From contig NZ_JAGSPB010000002.1 of NCBI RefSeq assembly GCF_019204025.1, positions 62,001-126,000 of the forward strand: a DNA stretch of 64,000 nt. Direction: 5' to 3'. Below are positions 1 through 7,404 of the stretch, one piece after another (the stretch's first letter is position 1; the number at the start of each line of letters is the position of its first letter). The DNA is from Erythrobacter ani. Its GTDB lineage: Bacteria; Pseudomonadota; Alphaproteobacteria; Sphingomonadales; Sphingomonadaceae. Below the pieces are notes generated by a model that was not told where the DNA came from, searched no databases, and saw only the letters and a program-made list of their open reading frames with translations. The position numbers and the translations under genes are program-made.

Positions 1-629
1 AGCACCTTCTTGCGGAAGCTGCACAGGTCGACAACCGGACAGCGCCAGCATTCCGGAGTGCGCGCCTTGCAGATATAACGGCCGTGCAGGATCAGCCAGT
101 GATGCGCGTGGAGACGGAAGGGCTGCGGCACGCGCTTTTCCAGCTTCGCCTCGACCTGCTCCGGTGTCTTGCCTTTGGCGAGGCCGGTGCGATTGCCGAC
201 GCGCAGGATGTGCGTATCGACTGCAAAAGTCTCCTGCTTGAACCAGCAGTTGAGCACGACATTGGCCGTCTTGCGGCCCACTCCTGGCAGCCGCACGAGG
301 TCTTCGCGAGTGTCCGGCACCTCGCCGCCATACTCGTCGATCAGGAGGTGAGAGAGCGCGATGACGTTTTTCGCCTTCGAGTTAAACAGACCGATTGTCT
401 TGATATGCTCGATCAGTCCCTCAAGCCCCAGATCGACCATCTGCTGCGGAGTCGCCACCTTGGCAAACAGCGGCCGTGTCGCTTTGTTGACACCGACATC
501 GGTTGCCTGCGCAGACAAAGCGACCGCAACGACGAGTTGATAGGCGTTGCCGTATTCCAGTTCGGTCTCGGGTTCGGGATTGTCCTCCGCGAGACGGCGG
601 AAGAATTCGAAAATCTGGTCCTTGGTCAT
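1..629 (-). CDS. nth: Endonuclease III (partial, 3' end beyond window)
   Basis: DNA glycosylase/AP lyase that removes oxidised pyrimidines in base-excision repair. The visible 209 residues start MTKDQIFEFF and contain the helix-hairpin-helix LPGVGRKTAN, the catalytic Lys within that motif and the catalytic Asp in FAVDTHILR. The four iron-sulphur cysteines follow as CKARTPEC-WRC-PVVDLC, the C-x6-C-x2-C-x5-C pattern of the family. Only the last few residues are missing off the left edge. It lies 14 bases downstream of dapB on the same strand and is probably cotranscribed with it. The plus-strand ORF opposite is a shadow. Confidence 0.96.
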   Translation of the reverse strand, partial: MTKDQIFEFFRRLAEDNPEPETELEYGNAYQLVVAVALSAQATDVGVNKATRPLFAKVATPQQMVDLGLEGLIEHIKTIGLFNSKAKNVIALSHLLIDEYGGEVPDTREDLVRLPGVGRKTANVVLNCWFKQETFAVDTHILRVGNRTGLAKGKTPEQVEAKLEKRVPQPFRLHAHHWLILHGRYICKARTPECWRCPVVDLCSFRKKV

Positions 630-643
630 GGCTGCTCTGCCGG

Positions 644-1375
644 TCAGCCCAAACCGAGTACGTCGTTCATGGAATAGCGGCCCGGAGCTTTGCCGATCAG
701 CCATTCGGCACCGCGCACGGCGCCGCGCGCAAAGATGCTGCGATCCTCGGCAGTGTGCGAAAGGGTAAGGCGTTCCTCCTTGCCCGCAAAGATGACCGAA
801 TGCTCGCCCGCAACGGTTCCGCCGCGTAGGGTGGCGAAGCCGATCGCCCCTTCACGCCGTTCGCCGGTCTGCCCATGGCGCCCGCTTTCCATGTTGTCGG
901 GCAGATCGATCCCGCGCGCATCTGCGGCCGCTTCGCCAAGCAGCTTTGCCGTGCCCGACGGCGCATCGACCTTCATGCGGTGATGCATTTCCAGGATCTC
1001 GATATCCCACTCGGCACCCAGCTTGGCCGAAGCTTCCCGCACCAGATGGGCAAGCAGAGTTACGCCCAATGACGTGTTCCCCGTTTGCAAGACGGGGATG
1101 GTTTCGGACGCCGCCGACAGCAGCACGAAGTGCTTTTCCTCCAACCCGGTTGTCCCGATCAGGATTGGTATTCCCGCCAGCTTCGCCGATCGGAGGTTCT
1201 GTTCCAGCGCTTCTGGTGAGGAAAAGTCGACCACCACATCGCACTGGCCAAGCAGCGGCGCGGGATCACCGCCGAGATCGACGCCGACGCAAAATTCGTG
1301 ACCCGCTTCCTCGATAGCATCGATAATTGCGCGGCCCATGCGACCCTTGTGTCCGATAATGCCAAACTGTGCCAT
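644..1375 (-). CDS. dapB: 4-hydroxy-tetrahydrodipicolinate reductase
   Basis: Reduces 4-hydroxy-tetrahydrodipicolinate with NAD(P)H in the lysine and diaminopimelate pathway, so it feeds peptidoglycan synthesis. The 243 residues, usual for the family, open with the Rossmann motif GHKGRMG and carry the catalytic signature HHRMKVDAPSGTA around residues 135-147, including the paired histidines and the lysine. The start MAQFGIIGHKG sits right at the nucleotide-binding fold, so no longer start is needed. It is upstream of nth in one transcription unit and divergent from the sirtuin gene; only 36 bases separate the two starts, so their promoters must overlap. Confidence 0.97.
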   Translation of the reverse strand: MAQFGIIGHKGRMGRAIIDAIEEAGHEFCVGVDLGGDPAPLLGQCDVVVDFSSPEALEQNLRSAKLAGIPILIGTTGLEEKHFVLLSAASETIPVLQTGNTSLGVTLLAHLVREASAKLGAEWDIEILEMHHRMKVDAPSGTAKLLGEAAADARGIDLPDNMESGRHGQTGERREGAIGFATLRGGTVAGEHSVIFAGKEERLTLSHTAEDRSIFARGAVRGAEWLIGKAPGRYSMNDVLGLG

Positions 1376-1411
1376 TGATCCCTAACCGATTGCCGTGCTT
1401 CTTATGCGATC

Positions 1412-2110
1412 ATGGCAGAGATCGCACGCATCGTCATCCTTACCGGGGCCGGAATTTCCGCTGAAAGCGGCATTGACACCTTTCGTTCGGCGGGAGGGCT
1501 GTGGGAACAGCACAAGGTCGAGGATGTCGCGACGCCGGAGGGGTTCGCGCGCGATCCTGATCTCGTGCTGAGTTTCTACGACATGCGGCGCGAGGCGCTG
1601 TCAAAGGTCGAACCGAATGCCGCTCATGTTGCGATTGCGCGGCTGGAGCGGGAGTTCGCCGGCGAGCTGCTGTTGGTAACGCAGAATGTCGACGATCTGC
1701 ACGAACGAGGCGGATCGGACCGGGTGCTGCATATGCATGGTGAGTTAAAAAGCGCCCTGTGCGGAGCGTGCGGAATGCGCAGCCGGTGGGAAGGGCGCAT
1801 GATCGAGCGCCCTCCATGTCCCATATGCCAGGCTCCGAGCCTGCGGCCCGACGTCGTGTGGTTTGGAGAAATGCCGTATCAAATGGAACGCATCTACACG
1901 GCGCTTGGCAGGTGCGATCTCTTCGTCAGCATTGGTACGAGCGGCGCGGTCTACCCGGCCGCAGGTTTCGTCCAGGAAGCTCGCCAGTCGGGTGCGCACA
2001 CGCTGGAAGTCAATCTGGAACCGAGCGAGGGAACGCACCTTTTCCATGAGGCGCGGCACGGCCCAGCCGGGCGGCTTGTACCCGACTGGACCGAGGAATT
2101 GTTAAGTTAG
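1412..2110 (+). CDS. cobB: NAD-dependent protein deacylase, sirtuin family
   Basis: Sirtuin that removes acyl groups from lysines at the expense of NAD. The 232 residues show the NAD-binding motifs GAGISAESGI and FRSAGGLW near the N-terminus, TQNVDDLHERGG with HMHGEL carrying the catalytic histidine, and two CxxC pairs (CGAC and CPIC) for the structural zinc. WFGEMPY and GTSGAVYPAAG complete the fold. The size matches the compact class III bacterial CobB enzymes, so desuccinylase or demalonylase activity is possible. It stands alone, divergent from dapB. Confidence 0.95.
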   Translation: MAEIARIVILTGAGISAESGIDTFRSAGGLWEQHKVEDVATPEGFARDPDLVLSFYDMRREALSKVEPNAAHVAIARLEREFAGELLLVTQNVDDLHERGGSDRVLHMHGELKSALCGACGMRSRWEGRMIERPPCPICQAPSLRPDVVWFGEMPYQMERIYTALGRCDLFVSIGTSGAVYPAAGFVQEARQSGAHTLEVNLEPSEGTHLFHEARHGPAGRLVPDWTEELLS

Positions 2111-2122
2111 CGATGGCCTCGT

Positions 2123-2425
2123 TCAGGCGTTTTCGGACACTGTTGGAGTATCGAAAGCTGCTGCTGTCTTCGACTTGCGAGGTGCCTTGGCAGGCGATTT
2201 GATCGCTTTCCGCGGGTTCTTGCGCTCTTGGCGCGTGCCGGGAAGCTCCGCGTCGTCTTTGTACGGCGATTTCATTTTGACCCCCACCGGATCGGTTTCG
2301 CTGTCTGCGAACGGTCCGGATTCGCCGGTTTTCTTGGCTTTCTTCGCCTTGAGATACTGGCTGCCACCAAAGGCTGCAGCGGCTCCGAGGGTTACGAGTG
2401 ATAATGCGGCGACGGGTAGTGCCAT
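2123..2425 (-). CDS. Small single-span membrane protein, hypothetical
   Basis: 100 residues of unknown function. The first 20 or so (VAALSLVTLGAAAAFGG) form one hydrophobic segment. The rest is a lysine-rich, low-complexity tail with many KK, KS and PRK runs, so a membrane-anchored basic cytoplasmic or nucleic-acid-facing tail is possible. The start is well supported: GGAG lies 8 bases before the ATG. It converges with the sirtuin gene, 12 bases apart. I do not recognise a family. Confidence 0.7.
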   Translation of the reverse strand: MALPVAALSLVTLGAAAAFGGSQYLKAKKAKKTGESGPFADSETDPVGVKMKSPYKDDAELPGTRQERKNPRKAIKSPAKAPRKSKTAAAFDTPTVSENA

Positions 2426-2554
2426 GATGTAATCTCCTTTTGTTTCAAAGGAATAATGCGCACCCTTCGCGCTTGGTTCCGCCGCAAGCGCTGCGGCTGG
2501 ACAACCTGAGCCACGGATGCGCCGAGCTGACTCATTGCTGCGAATCCCGCGCTG

Positions 2555-3319
2555 CTACCCGCACCCCTTGCAGGCTGGATCCTTGGACAGATTGAGCGTC
2601 CTGAGCCCAGGTTTGAGCCCATCCAGAATGTGCAGTTTGCCATATTGCGGATCGCCAAGGGCGCTCACACCGTTCAGCAAAGCGCGCACCGCCTGCAAAG
2701 CGGCAAAACTTCCCGCCCAACCGGCCATCGCGCCGAGCATGCCGTCTTCGGCGCAGGTGTCGCAGTCCTCGGCATCGAACGCATCGCCGACAAAACAGCG
2801 GTAGCACGGCTCGTCAGCCAGATGCCCGGCGAATGCACCGACCTGCCCCTGGAAACGGCCAACGGCGGCCGAAAGAAGCGGGGTGCGTTCAGCGACGCAG
2901 GCATCCGAAACGGCGAGCCGGGTCGCGAAATTGTCCGTGCCGTCGAGCACGAGATCTGCGCCCGCGATCAGCTCACCTGCGTTTTCAGACGAGATGCGTG
3001 AATCCGATATCGACGCGTCGAGTGCATCATCGAAATTGGCGAGCCAGCGACGCGCGCTCGTGGCCTTGCCATGGCCGACGTCGCGGTTCGTAAAGATCGT
3101 CTGGCGTTGAAGATTGCTGCCTTCGACAACGTCGTCATCGACCAGCGTGAAGCGCCCGATGCCGCTCGCTGCAAGATATTGCAACGCAGGCGAACCGATG
3201 CCGCCGAGGCCGATCACCGCGACATGCTTGCTCGCGAGCGCGACCTGACCCGCTCCGCCGATTTCAGGCAGGACAATATGGCGGGCGAACCGGTCCAGTC
3301 TGGCTGGTGATAAGCTCAT
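2555..3319 (-). CDS. HesA/MoeB/ThiF family adenylyltransferase
   Basis: E1-like enzyme that adenylates the C-terminal glycine of a small sulphur-carrier protein such as MoaD or ThiS. From the chosen start MSLSPARLDRF it is 254 residues long. It has the ATP-binding loop GLGGIGSPALQYLA, the family motif LVDDDVVEGSNLQRQ, LDGTDNF, and two CxxC zinc pairs (CYRC and the terminal CKGC). CDTCAEDG holds the likely catalytic cysteine. An in-frame ATG 63 bases upstream exists, but it would extend the protein into the palindromic spacer next to dnaA and adds no conserved sequence. No moa or thi gene is adjacent, so MoeB and ThiF cannot be told apart. Confidence 0.92.
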   Translation of the reverse strand: MSLSPARLDRFARHIVLPEIGGAGQVALASKHVAVIGLGGIGSPALQYLAASGIGRFTLVDDDVVEGSNLQRQTIFTNRDVGHGKATSARRWLANFDDALDASISDSRISSENAGELIAGADLVLDGTDNFATRLAVSDACVAERTPLLSAAVGRFQGQVGAFAGHLADEPCYRCFVGDAFDAEDCDTCAEDGMLGAMAGWAGSFAALQAVRALLNGVSALGDPQYGKLHILDGLKPGLRTLNLSKDPACKGCG

Positions 3320-3337
3320 GGAGAAGCTGTTTACAGC

Positions 3338-3381
3338 CTGTGCACAGCCTGTCGACAGGGCTGTTGATGGCCCTGTCGACA
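3338..3381. repeat. Cluster of GTCGAC/GTGCAC-centred palindromes between dnaA and the ThiF gene
   Basis: Three nested symmetric elements lie in the short gap downstream of dnaA. A perfect 10-base palindrome CTGTGCACAG is at 3338-3347. A perfect 12-base palindrome CCTGTCGACAGG is at 3348-3359. A perfect 12-base inverted repeat TGTCGACAGGGC / GCCCTGTCGACA is at 3350-3361 and 3370-3381, with an 8-base spacer. No T-run follows on either strand, so it is not a standard intrinsic terminator, though the long hairpin could still end or attenuate dnaA transcription. A protein-binding site is the other possibility. Confidence 0.75.
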
Positions 3382-3414
3382 AACGGTTCGCAAGTTGTGG
3401 GTGCCCTGTGGAGC

Positions 3415-4818
3415 TTAGCTTTCAAGCTGGCGCAGAAGGCTGCGTACATCGCCGTCCATATCGGCGTCGCGCTGGCGCAGGTCTTCGATCAGCCGGACGG
3501 CGTGGATAACCGTCGAATGGTCGCGTCCGCCGAATTTGCGCCCGATCTCTGGATAAGAGCGCGGTGTCAGCACTTTCGAAAGGTACATCGCAACCTGCCG
3601 CGGACGCACGACCGCGCGTGCGCGGCGCTTCGACGACATTTCGCTGCGGTCGATCCGGTAGAACTGGCAGACCGTGCGCTGGATCTCGTCGATCGTGATC
3701 CGGCGGCGATTGGCCGACAGGATATCGGTGAGCTGTTCCTCGGCAAGATTGAGCGAGACTTCCTGCCCTGTCAGCTGTGCATAGGCGATCAGCTTGTTCA
3801 GCCCGCCGCACAGCTCCCGCACGTTGCGAGTGATCGTGCGGGCAAGGAAATCGAGCACGTCATCCGGCACTGAAAGCGGCGCGAATCGCGACAGCTTGGA
3901 TTCAAGGATCTTCTTGCGCAGCTCGATATCGGCGGCCTGGATATCGGCGACCAGGCCCATCGAAAGCCGCGAAAGCAGGCGCGGTTCCACCCCGTCCAGG
4001 GCCTGCGGTGCGCGGTCGGCGGCGAAGACCAGCCGCTTGCCTTCGGCCAGCAGCGCGTCGATCGTGTAGAGCAATTCTTCCTGAGCGCTCGCTTTGCCGA
4101 TGATGAACTGGATATCATCCACGAGCAGCAGATCGAAGCTGCGCAGGCGCGCCTTGAATTCCATCATCTGGTTGGCTTTGAGCGCCTGGACGAACTCGAC
4201 CATGAACCGCTCTGCGCTGCAGTAGAAAATGCGTGCACGCGGATGCGCCTGAAGGAAGGCGTGACCGATCGCGTGGAGCAGGTGCGTTTTTCCCTGACCG
4301 GTAGCGGCCTTGAGATAGAGCGGCGAGAACTGCGGCTGTTCGGTCGCGGCCATGCGCTGCGCTGCATTGCAGGCGAGCACATTGGCCTCCCCGGTCACGA
4401 ACGCGGCAAAGGTCAAGGATGGATCGAGACCGACCGAGCTTGTGAACCCGGCATCGCCGATCGTGCCTGCGGCTACGGCAATCGCGCTGGCACCGTCATT
4501 CGCAGGACGGCGGCTGTTGTCGAGCCTGAGTTCGGGCAATTGTCGACGGCCAGGATGAACCTGAATGTTGATGGTGCGCACTTCGCTGCGCGCAATCTTC
4601 CATGCCAGCTGGAGGCGGTCGTGGAAGCGATCCTTGACCCAATTTGCCGAGAATTCGGTCGGAAGGAAAAGATCGAGAACTCCGGTTTCCTTGTCGATGA
4701 CGCCGACTTGGATCGGCTTGATCCACTGGCTGTGCAATTGGTGACCCAGATCCTTACGAAGACCCTGGCTGATATCGGCCCAATCTGCAGCGAGGTTTAC
4801 GGCTTCGGCATCTTCCAT
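3415..4818 (-). CDS. dnaA: Chromosomal replication initiator protein DnaA
   Basis: Initiates replication by binding DnaA boxes and melting the origin. From the start MEDAEAVNLAADW it has 467 residues: an N-terminal DnaB-interaction domain (about 1-85), a linker, the AAA+ domain with Walker A ATGQGKTHLL (about 172-181) and Walker B LLLVDDIQF, and the C-terminal DNA-binding domain with the box-recognition signature GGRDHSTVIHAVR. The reading frame stays open to an earlier ATG at 4911, which would add 31 residues of low-complexity basic sequence. I prefer 4818 because conserved sequence begins there, but neither start has a strong ribosome-binding site. rpsT lies upstream on the same strand, as in related genomes. 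Confidence 0.97.
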   Translation of the reverse strand: MEDAEAVNLAADWADISQGLRKDLGHQLHSQWIKPIQVGVIDKETGVLDLFLPTEFSANWVKDRFHDRLQLAWKIARSEVRTINIQVHPGRRQLPELRLDNSRRPANDGASAIAVAAGTIGDAGFTSSVGLDPSLTFAAFVTGEANVLACNAAQRMAATEQPQFSPLYLKAATGQGKTHLLHAIGHAFLQAHPRARIFYCSAERFMVEFVQALKANQMMEFKARLRSFDLLLVDDIQFIIGKASAQEELLYTIDALLAEGKRLVFAADRAPQALDGVEPRLLSRLSMGLVADIQAADIELRKKILESKLSRFAPLSVPDDVLDFLARTITRNVRELCGGLNKLIAYAQLTGQEVSLNLAEEQLTDILSANRRRITIDEIQRTVCQFYRIDRSEMSSKRRARAVVRPRQVAMYLSKVLTPRSYPEIGRKFGGRDHSTVIHAVRLIEDLRQRDADMDGDVRSLLRQLES

Positions 4819-5320
4819 CAAATCATCGTCTGCTTTCCGACGCGTGGCCCGCGCCTTATCGGTATTATGCACTTTCGCTTCCCCAATACTTTCCCGTCTC
4901 CGGAGCCGCATCCGGAGTGCATTTTCACCACGCGATAGGTAAAGCTCACCCGTCCCCGAAAACCGCAGTTTTCAGGATCCCCCCTATCGACCAGATTGTT
5001 AAAACCCGAGCTGTCCCGACCCGGGTGAGTGATGAATAAAGAGCGCATCGGCCCTCAGTGCAAGCGCTGAATTTTAAAAAAACTGAAATATTCCGGTTGA
5101 CTCAGTGCTATCCCGCAGAGCTGCGTTGAAGTTACTGATTTCGCTGGAGAATCGTGTTTTCCACAATGCGAATCGCGGGGATTCCGTGGCTTAGCCCGGG
5201 CGACTTCTGTCACATTCGTCATAAACGAAAAGGGCCGCGCCAATTCAGCGCGGCCCCAAGACCTTACCTAACGTAATTTTGCGTATCGCAAACGGCGAAT
5301 CGCCATCCGCGAAAAGCGAA
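4819..5320. other. dnaA-rpsT intergenic region
   Basis: About 500 bases without a gene. It must hold the dnaA promoter (dnaA reads leftward from here) and it contains the rpsT terminator at its right end. At 5069-5092 there is an A+T-rich stretch unusual for this genome. At 5157-5165 there is one DnaA-box-like sequence, TTTTCCACA, one mismatch from TTATCCACA. One box and one A+T-rich tract fit dnaA autoregulation and are too little to call an origin. Confidence 0.5.
5221..5257 (-). terminator. Rho-independent terminator of rpsT
   Basis: A perfect 9-base-pair stem GGGCCGCGC / GCGCGGCCC (5232-5240 and 5248-5256) with a 7-base loop. Read on the minus strand it is followed by TTTTCGTTT. It lies 64 bases past the rpsT stop codon and in the right orientation for that gene. 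Confidence 0.9.
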
Positions 5321-5581
5321 TCAGAGCGCAGCGACGCGCTTTGAAAGGCGCGACATCTTCCGCGCGACCGTGTTCTTGTGCATCACGCCGCGAGCGACAC
5401 CGCGGGCCATTTCTGGCTGAGCAGCCTTGAGCGCTTCGGCGGCCGCTTTCTTGTCGCCTGCCTCACAGGCAGCTTCAACCTTCTTCACGAAACCACGAAT
5501 GCGGCTCATGCGGGCGGTGTTGACTTCCGTCCGGCTTGCATTGCGGCGGATGCGCTTACGGGCTTGCGGCGAATTGGCCAT
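5321..5581 (-). CDS. rpsT: 30S ribosomal protein S20
   Basis: Small-subunit protein that binds 16S rRNA. The 86 residues begin [14 protein letters not shown], the standard S20 N-terminus. They continue with a basic helical body ([20 protein letters not shown]) and end AVGRKMSRL-like, here [14 protein letters not shown]. An in-frame ATG 36 bases upstream is ignored because S20 proteins start at MANS. It has its own terminator downstream. A spacer of about 150 bases separates it from mutM upstream and presumably contains its promoter. Confidence 0.98.
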   Translation of the reverse strand: MANSPQARKRIRRNASRTEVNTARMSRIRGFVKKVEAACEAGDKKAAAEALKAAQPEMARGVARGVMHKNTVARKMSRLSKRVAAL

Positions 5582-5731
5582 ATTCTTGTCTGTCTCGCGT
5601 TCTGTGAAGGCCGCCACGGGGCGACCGAATGTCTAAATCGGTAATGCTCGAAAAATCGGCGCAGAGGATTCGCCCCAACTGCCGGAAAGCGCGCGACATA
5701 AGGCGAAGGGGTGCGAAGGTCAAGGATTCGC

Positions 5732-6547
5732 TTATCTCTGGCACTTCGCGCAGTACCACGTGCTGCGCCCGCCTTGGGCTATGCGGCGGATCATACCTCC
5801 ATCGGCGCGCCGGCATGGCTGGTCCGTCCGGCCATACGCATCGAAACGCGTTGCGAAATAGCCCAGCTCCCCATCGGGCTGCGCGTAATCTCTCAGCGAT
5901 GATCCGCCATCCCTGATCGAGGTTTCCAGCACATCCCTTATGGCCGGTACAAGCCGGGCGAGTTGAGGCTTCGTCACCTTGCCTCCGGCCTTGCGCGGAT
6001 GGATACCCGCCCGCCAAAGCGCTTCGCACACATAAATATTGCCAAGCCCGGCCACGATCCGCTGGTCGAGCAGGCACAGCTTGATGCTCTGGACCTTTTC
6101 TTTCAGCGCGCTCTGCAAATGCTCTGGCGTCAATCCGGGGCCCAGTGGCTCAGGCCCGAGCGCAGCGAATTGCGGCCACGCGTCGAGAGCATGGGCCGCG
6201 ACGAGATCGACCGACCCGAAGCGGCGCGGATCGCACAAGGCGAACCGGTGTCCTTCGGTTTCCAGTACAAGATGATCGTGCGTGTCGGGCTCTTCCGGGT
6301 CGATCCTCCAGCGCCCGCTCATGCCGAGGTGGAAGATCATCGCCGATCCGCGGTCGAGATGGAGCAGCCCGTACTTTGCCCGGCGCGAAAGCTGTGTGAC
6401 CCGCGCCCCGGTCATCACTTGTACGAGTTCGGGCGGGAAGGGTCGACGCAGGTCGGGCCTGTTCAATTGGACGCGGGTTATTCGCTCGCCATCCAGAAAA
6501 CGCGCCAGGCCGCGCACCGTGGTTTCGACTTCGGGTAGTTCGGGCAT
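5732..6547 (-). CDS. mutM: Formamidopyrimidine-DNA glycosylase with an incomplete zinc finger
   Basis: Removes 8-oxoguanine and formamidopyrimidines from DNA. The start is fixed by MPELPEVETTVRGL: Pro2 becomes the catalytic N-terminus after Met removal and Glu3 assists. The protein has 271 residues, normal for the family. The C-terminal finger should have four zinc cysteines, but only three are present: Cys245, Cys266 and Cys269. The stretch reads C-R-R-A-D-G-G where related enzymes have C-x2-C or C-x4-C. The DNA-contacting loop QGGRSTWYC is intact, so the enzyme may still work. It is divergent from ubiE; only 55 bases separate the two starts. Confidence 0.95.
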   Translation of the reverse strand: MPELPEVETTVRGLARFLDGERITRVQLNRPDLRRPFPPELVQVMTGARVTQLSRRAKYGLLHLDRGSAMIFHLGMSGRWRIDPEEPDTHDHLVLETEGHRFALCDPRRFGSVDLVAAHALDAWPQFAALGPEPLGPGLTPEHLQSALKEKVQSIKLCLLDQRIVAGLGNIYVCEALWRAGIHPRKAGGKVTKPQLARLVPAIRDVLETSIRDGGSSLRDYAQPDGELGYFATRFDAYGRTDQPCRRADGGMIRRIAQGGRSTWYCAKCQR

Positions 6548-6602
6548 CTCTTTCCCTCTAACACCCTTTGCCGAACCGGCAATTCCATCTAGGGCACATC
6601 GC

Positions 6603-7358
6603 ATGAGCGAAACATCAGAAGAAACAGTCTCCTTCGGTTACGAAGACGTCACTCCGCAGGAAAAGACCCGGCGTGTCGGCGAGGTGTTCAGCAGCGTCGC
6701 ACGCAAATACGATATCATGAACGATGCCATGTCGATCGGGATGCATCGCGGCTGGAAGGACCGCTTCGTCAAACGCGTGAAGCCGCAGCCCGGTGAGCAG
6801 ATCCTGGACATGGCGGGCGGAACGGGAGACATCGCGTTTCGCATGGCGGATCGCGGGGCTGATATTACCGTCGCCGATATCAATCAGGACATGCTGGATG
6901 TTGGCGCAGAGCGCGCGATGGACCGCGCGGAAAGTGAAGAAACAGGAAGCCTCGTCTTCACGTGCCAAAACGCCGAAGACATCAGCTTCGCATCGAACAG
7001 TTTCGATGCGTACACAATCGTGTTCGGCATTCGCAATGTGACCTTCAAGGACAAGGCGCTGGCCGAAGCGCACCGGGTGCTTCGGCCCGGAGGGCGTTTT
7101 TACTGCATGGAATTTTCGACCACCGAATGGTCCGGGTTCAAGGAAATCTACGATGTCTATTCGGACAAGTTGCTGCCGCGGATGGGGCAGGCGATTGCAG
7201 GCGATGCCGATTCGTACCGCTATCTGGTCGAGTCGATCCGCAAATTTCCGTCTATGCCGGAATTCGAAAGCATGATCCGCGCGGCAGGTTTTGCGAACAC
7301 ACGTGTCGAGCCGATTCTGGGCGGGGCGGTCGCGATCCATTCTGGCTGGAAAATTTGA
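6603..7358 (+). CDS. ubiE: Ubiquinone/menaquinone biosynthesis C-methyltransferase
   Basis: SAM-dependent C-methylation of the benzoquinol ring (2-polyprenyl-6-methoxy-benzoquinol) in ubiquinone synthesis. The 251 residues begin MSETSEETVSFGYEDV. The family signatures are KYDIMNDAMSIGMHRGWKD (about 37-55), the SAM loop LDMAGGTGDIAF and FGIRNVTFKDKAL. The reading frame is open about 320 bases further upstream, but that part lies opposite mutM and is not coding. ubiB follows after 46 bases; the pair is a common alphaproteobacterial unit. Confidence 0.97.
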   Translation: MSETSEETVSFGYEDVTPQEKTRRVGEVFSSVARKYDIMNDAMSIGMHRGWKDRFVKRVKPQPGEQILDMAGGTGDIAFRMADRGADITVADINQDMLDVGAERAMDRAESEETGSLVFTCQNAEDISFASNSFDAYTIVFGIRNVTFKDKALAEAHRVLRPGGRFYCMEFSTTEWSGFKEIYDVYSDKLLPRMGQAIAGDADSYRYLVESIRKFPSMPEFESMIRAAGFANTRVEPILGGAVAIHSGWKI

Positions 7359-7404
7359 GGGGCGGAAGACTGGAACCGTTCCCGGCTTCAACCGCACTAC
7401 ATCC

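Noticed and set aside
84-677. Long plus-strand ORF opposite nth
   Set aside because: The minus strand encodes a clear endonuclease III with its iron-sulphur cysteines; the plus-strand translation has no recognisable family and no ribosome-binding site.
4819-5320. Chromosome origin next to dnaA
   Set aside because: Only one DnaA-box-like site and one short A+T-rich tract are visible; many alphaproteobacteria have the origin away from dnaA. GC-skew analysis of the whole chromosome would decide.
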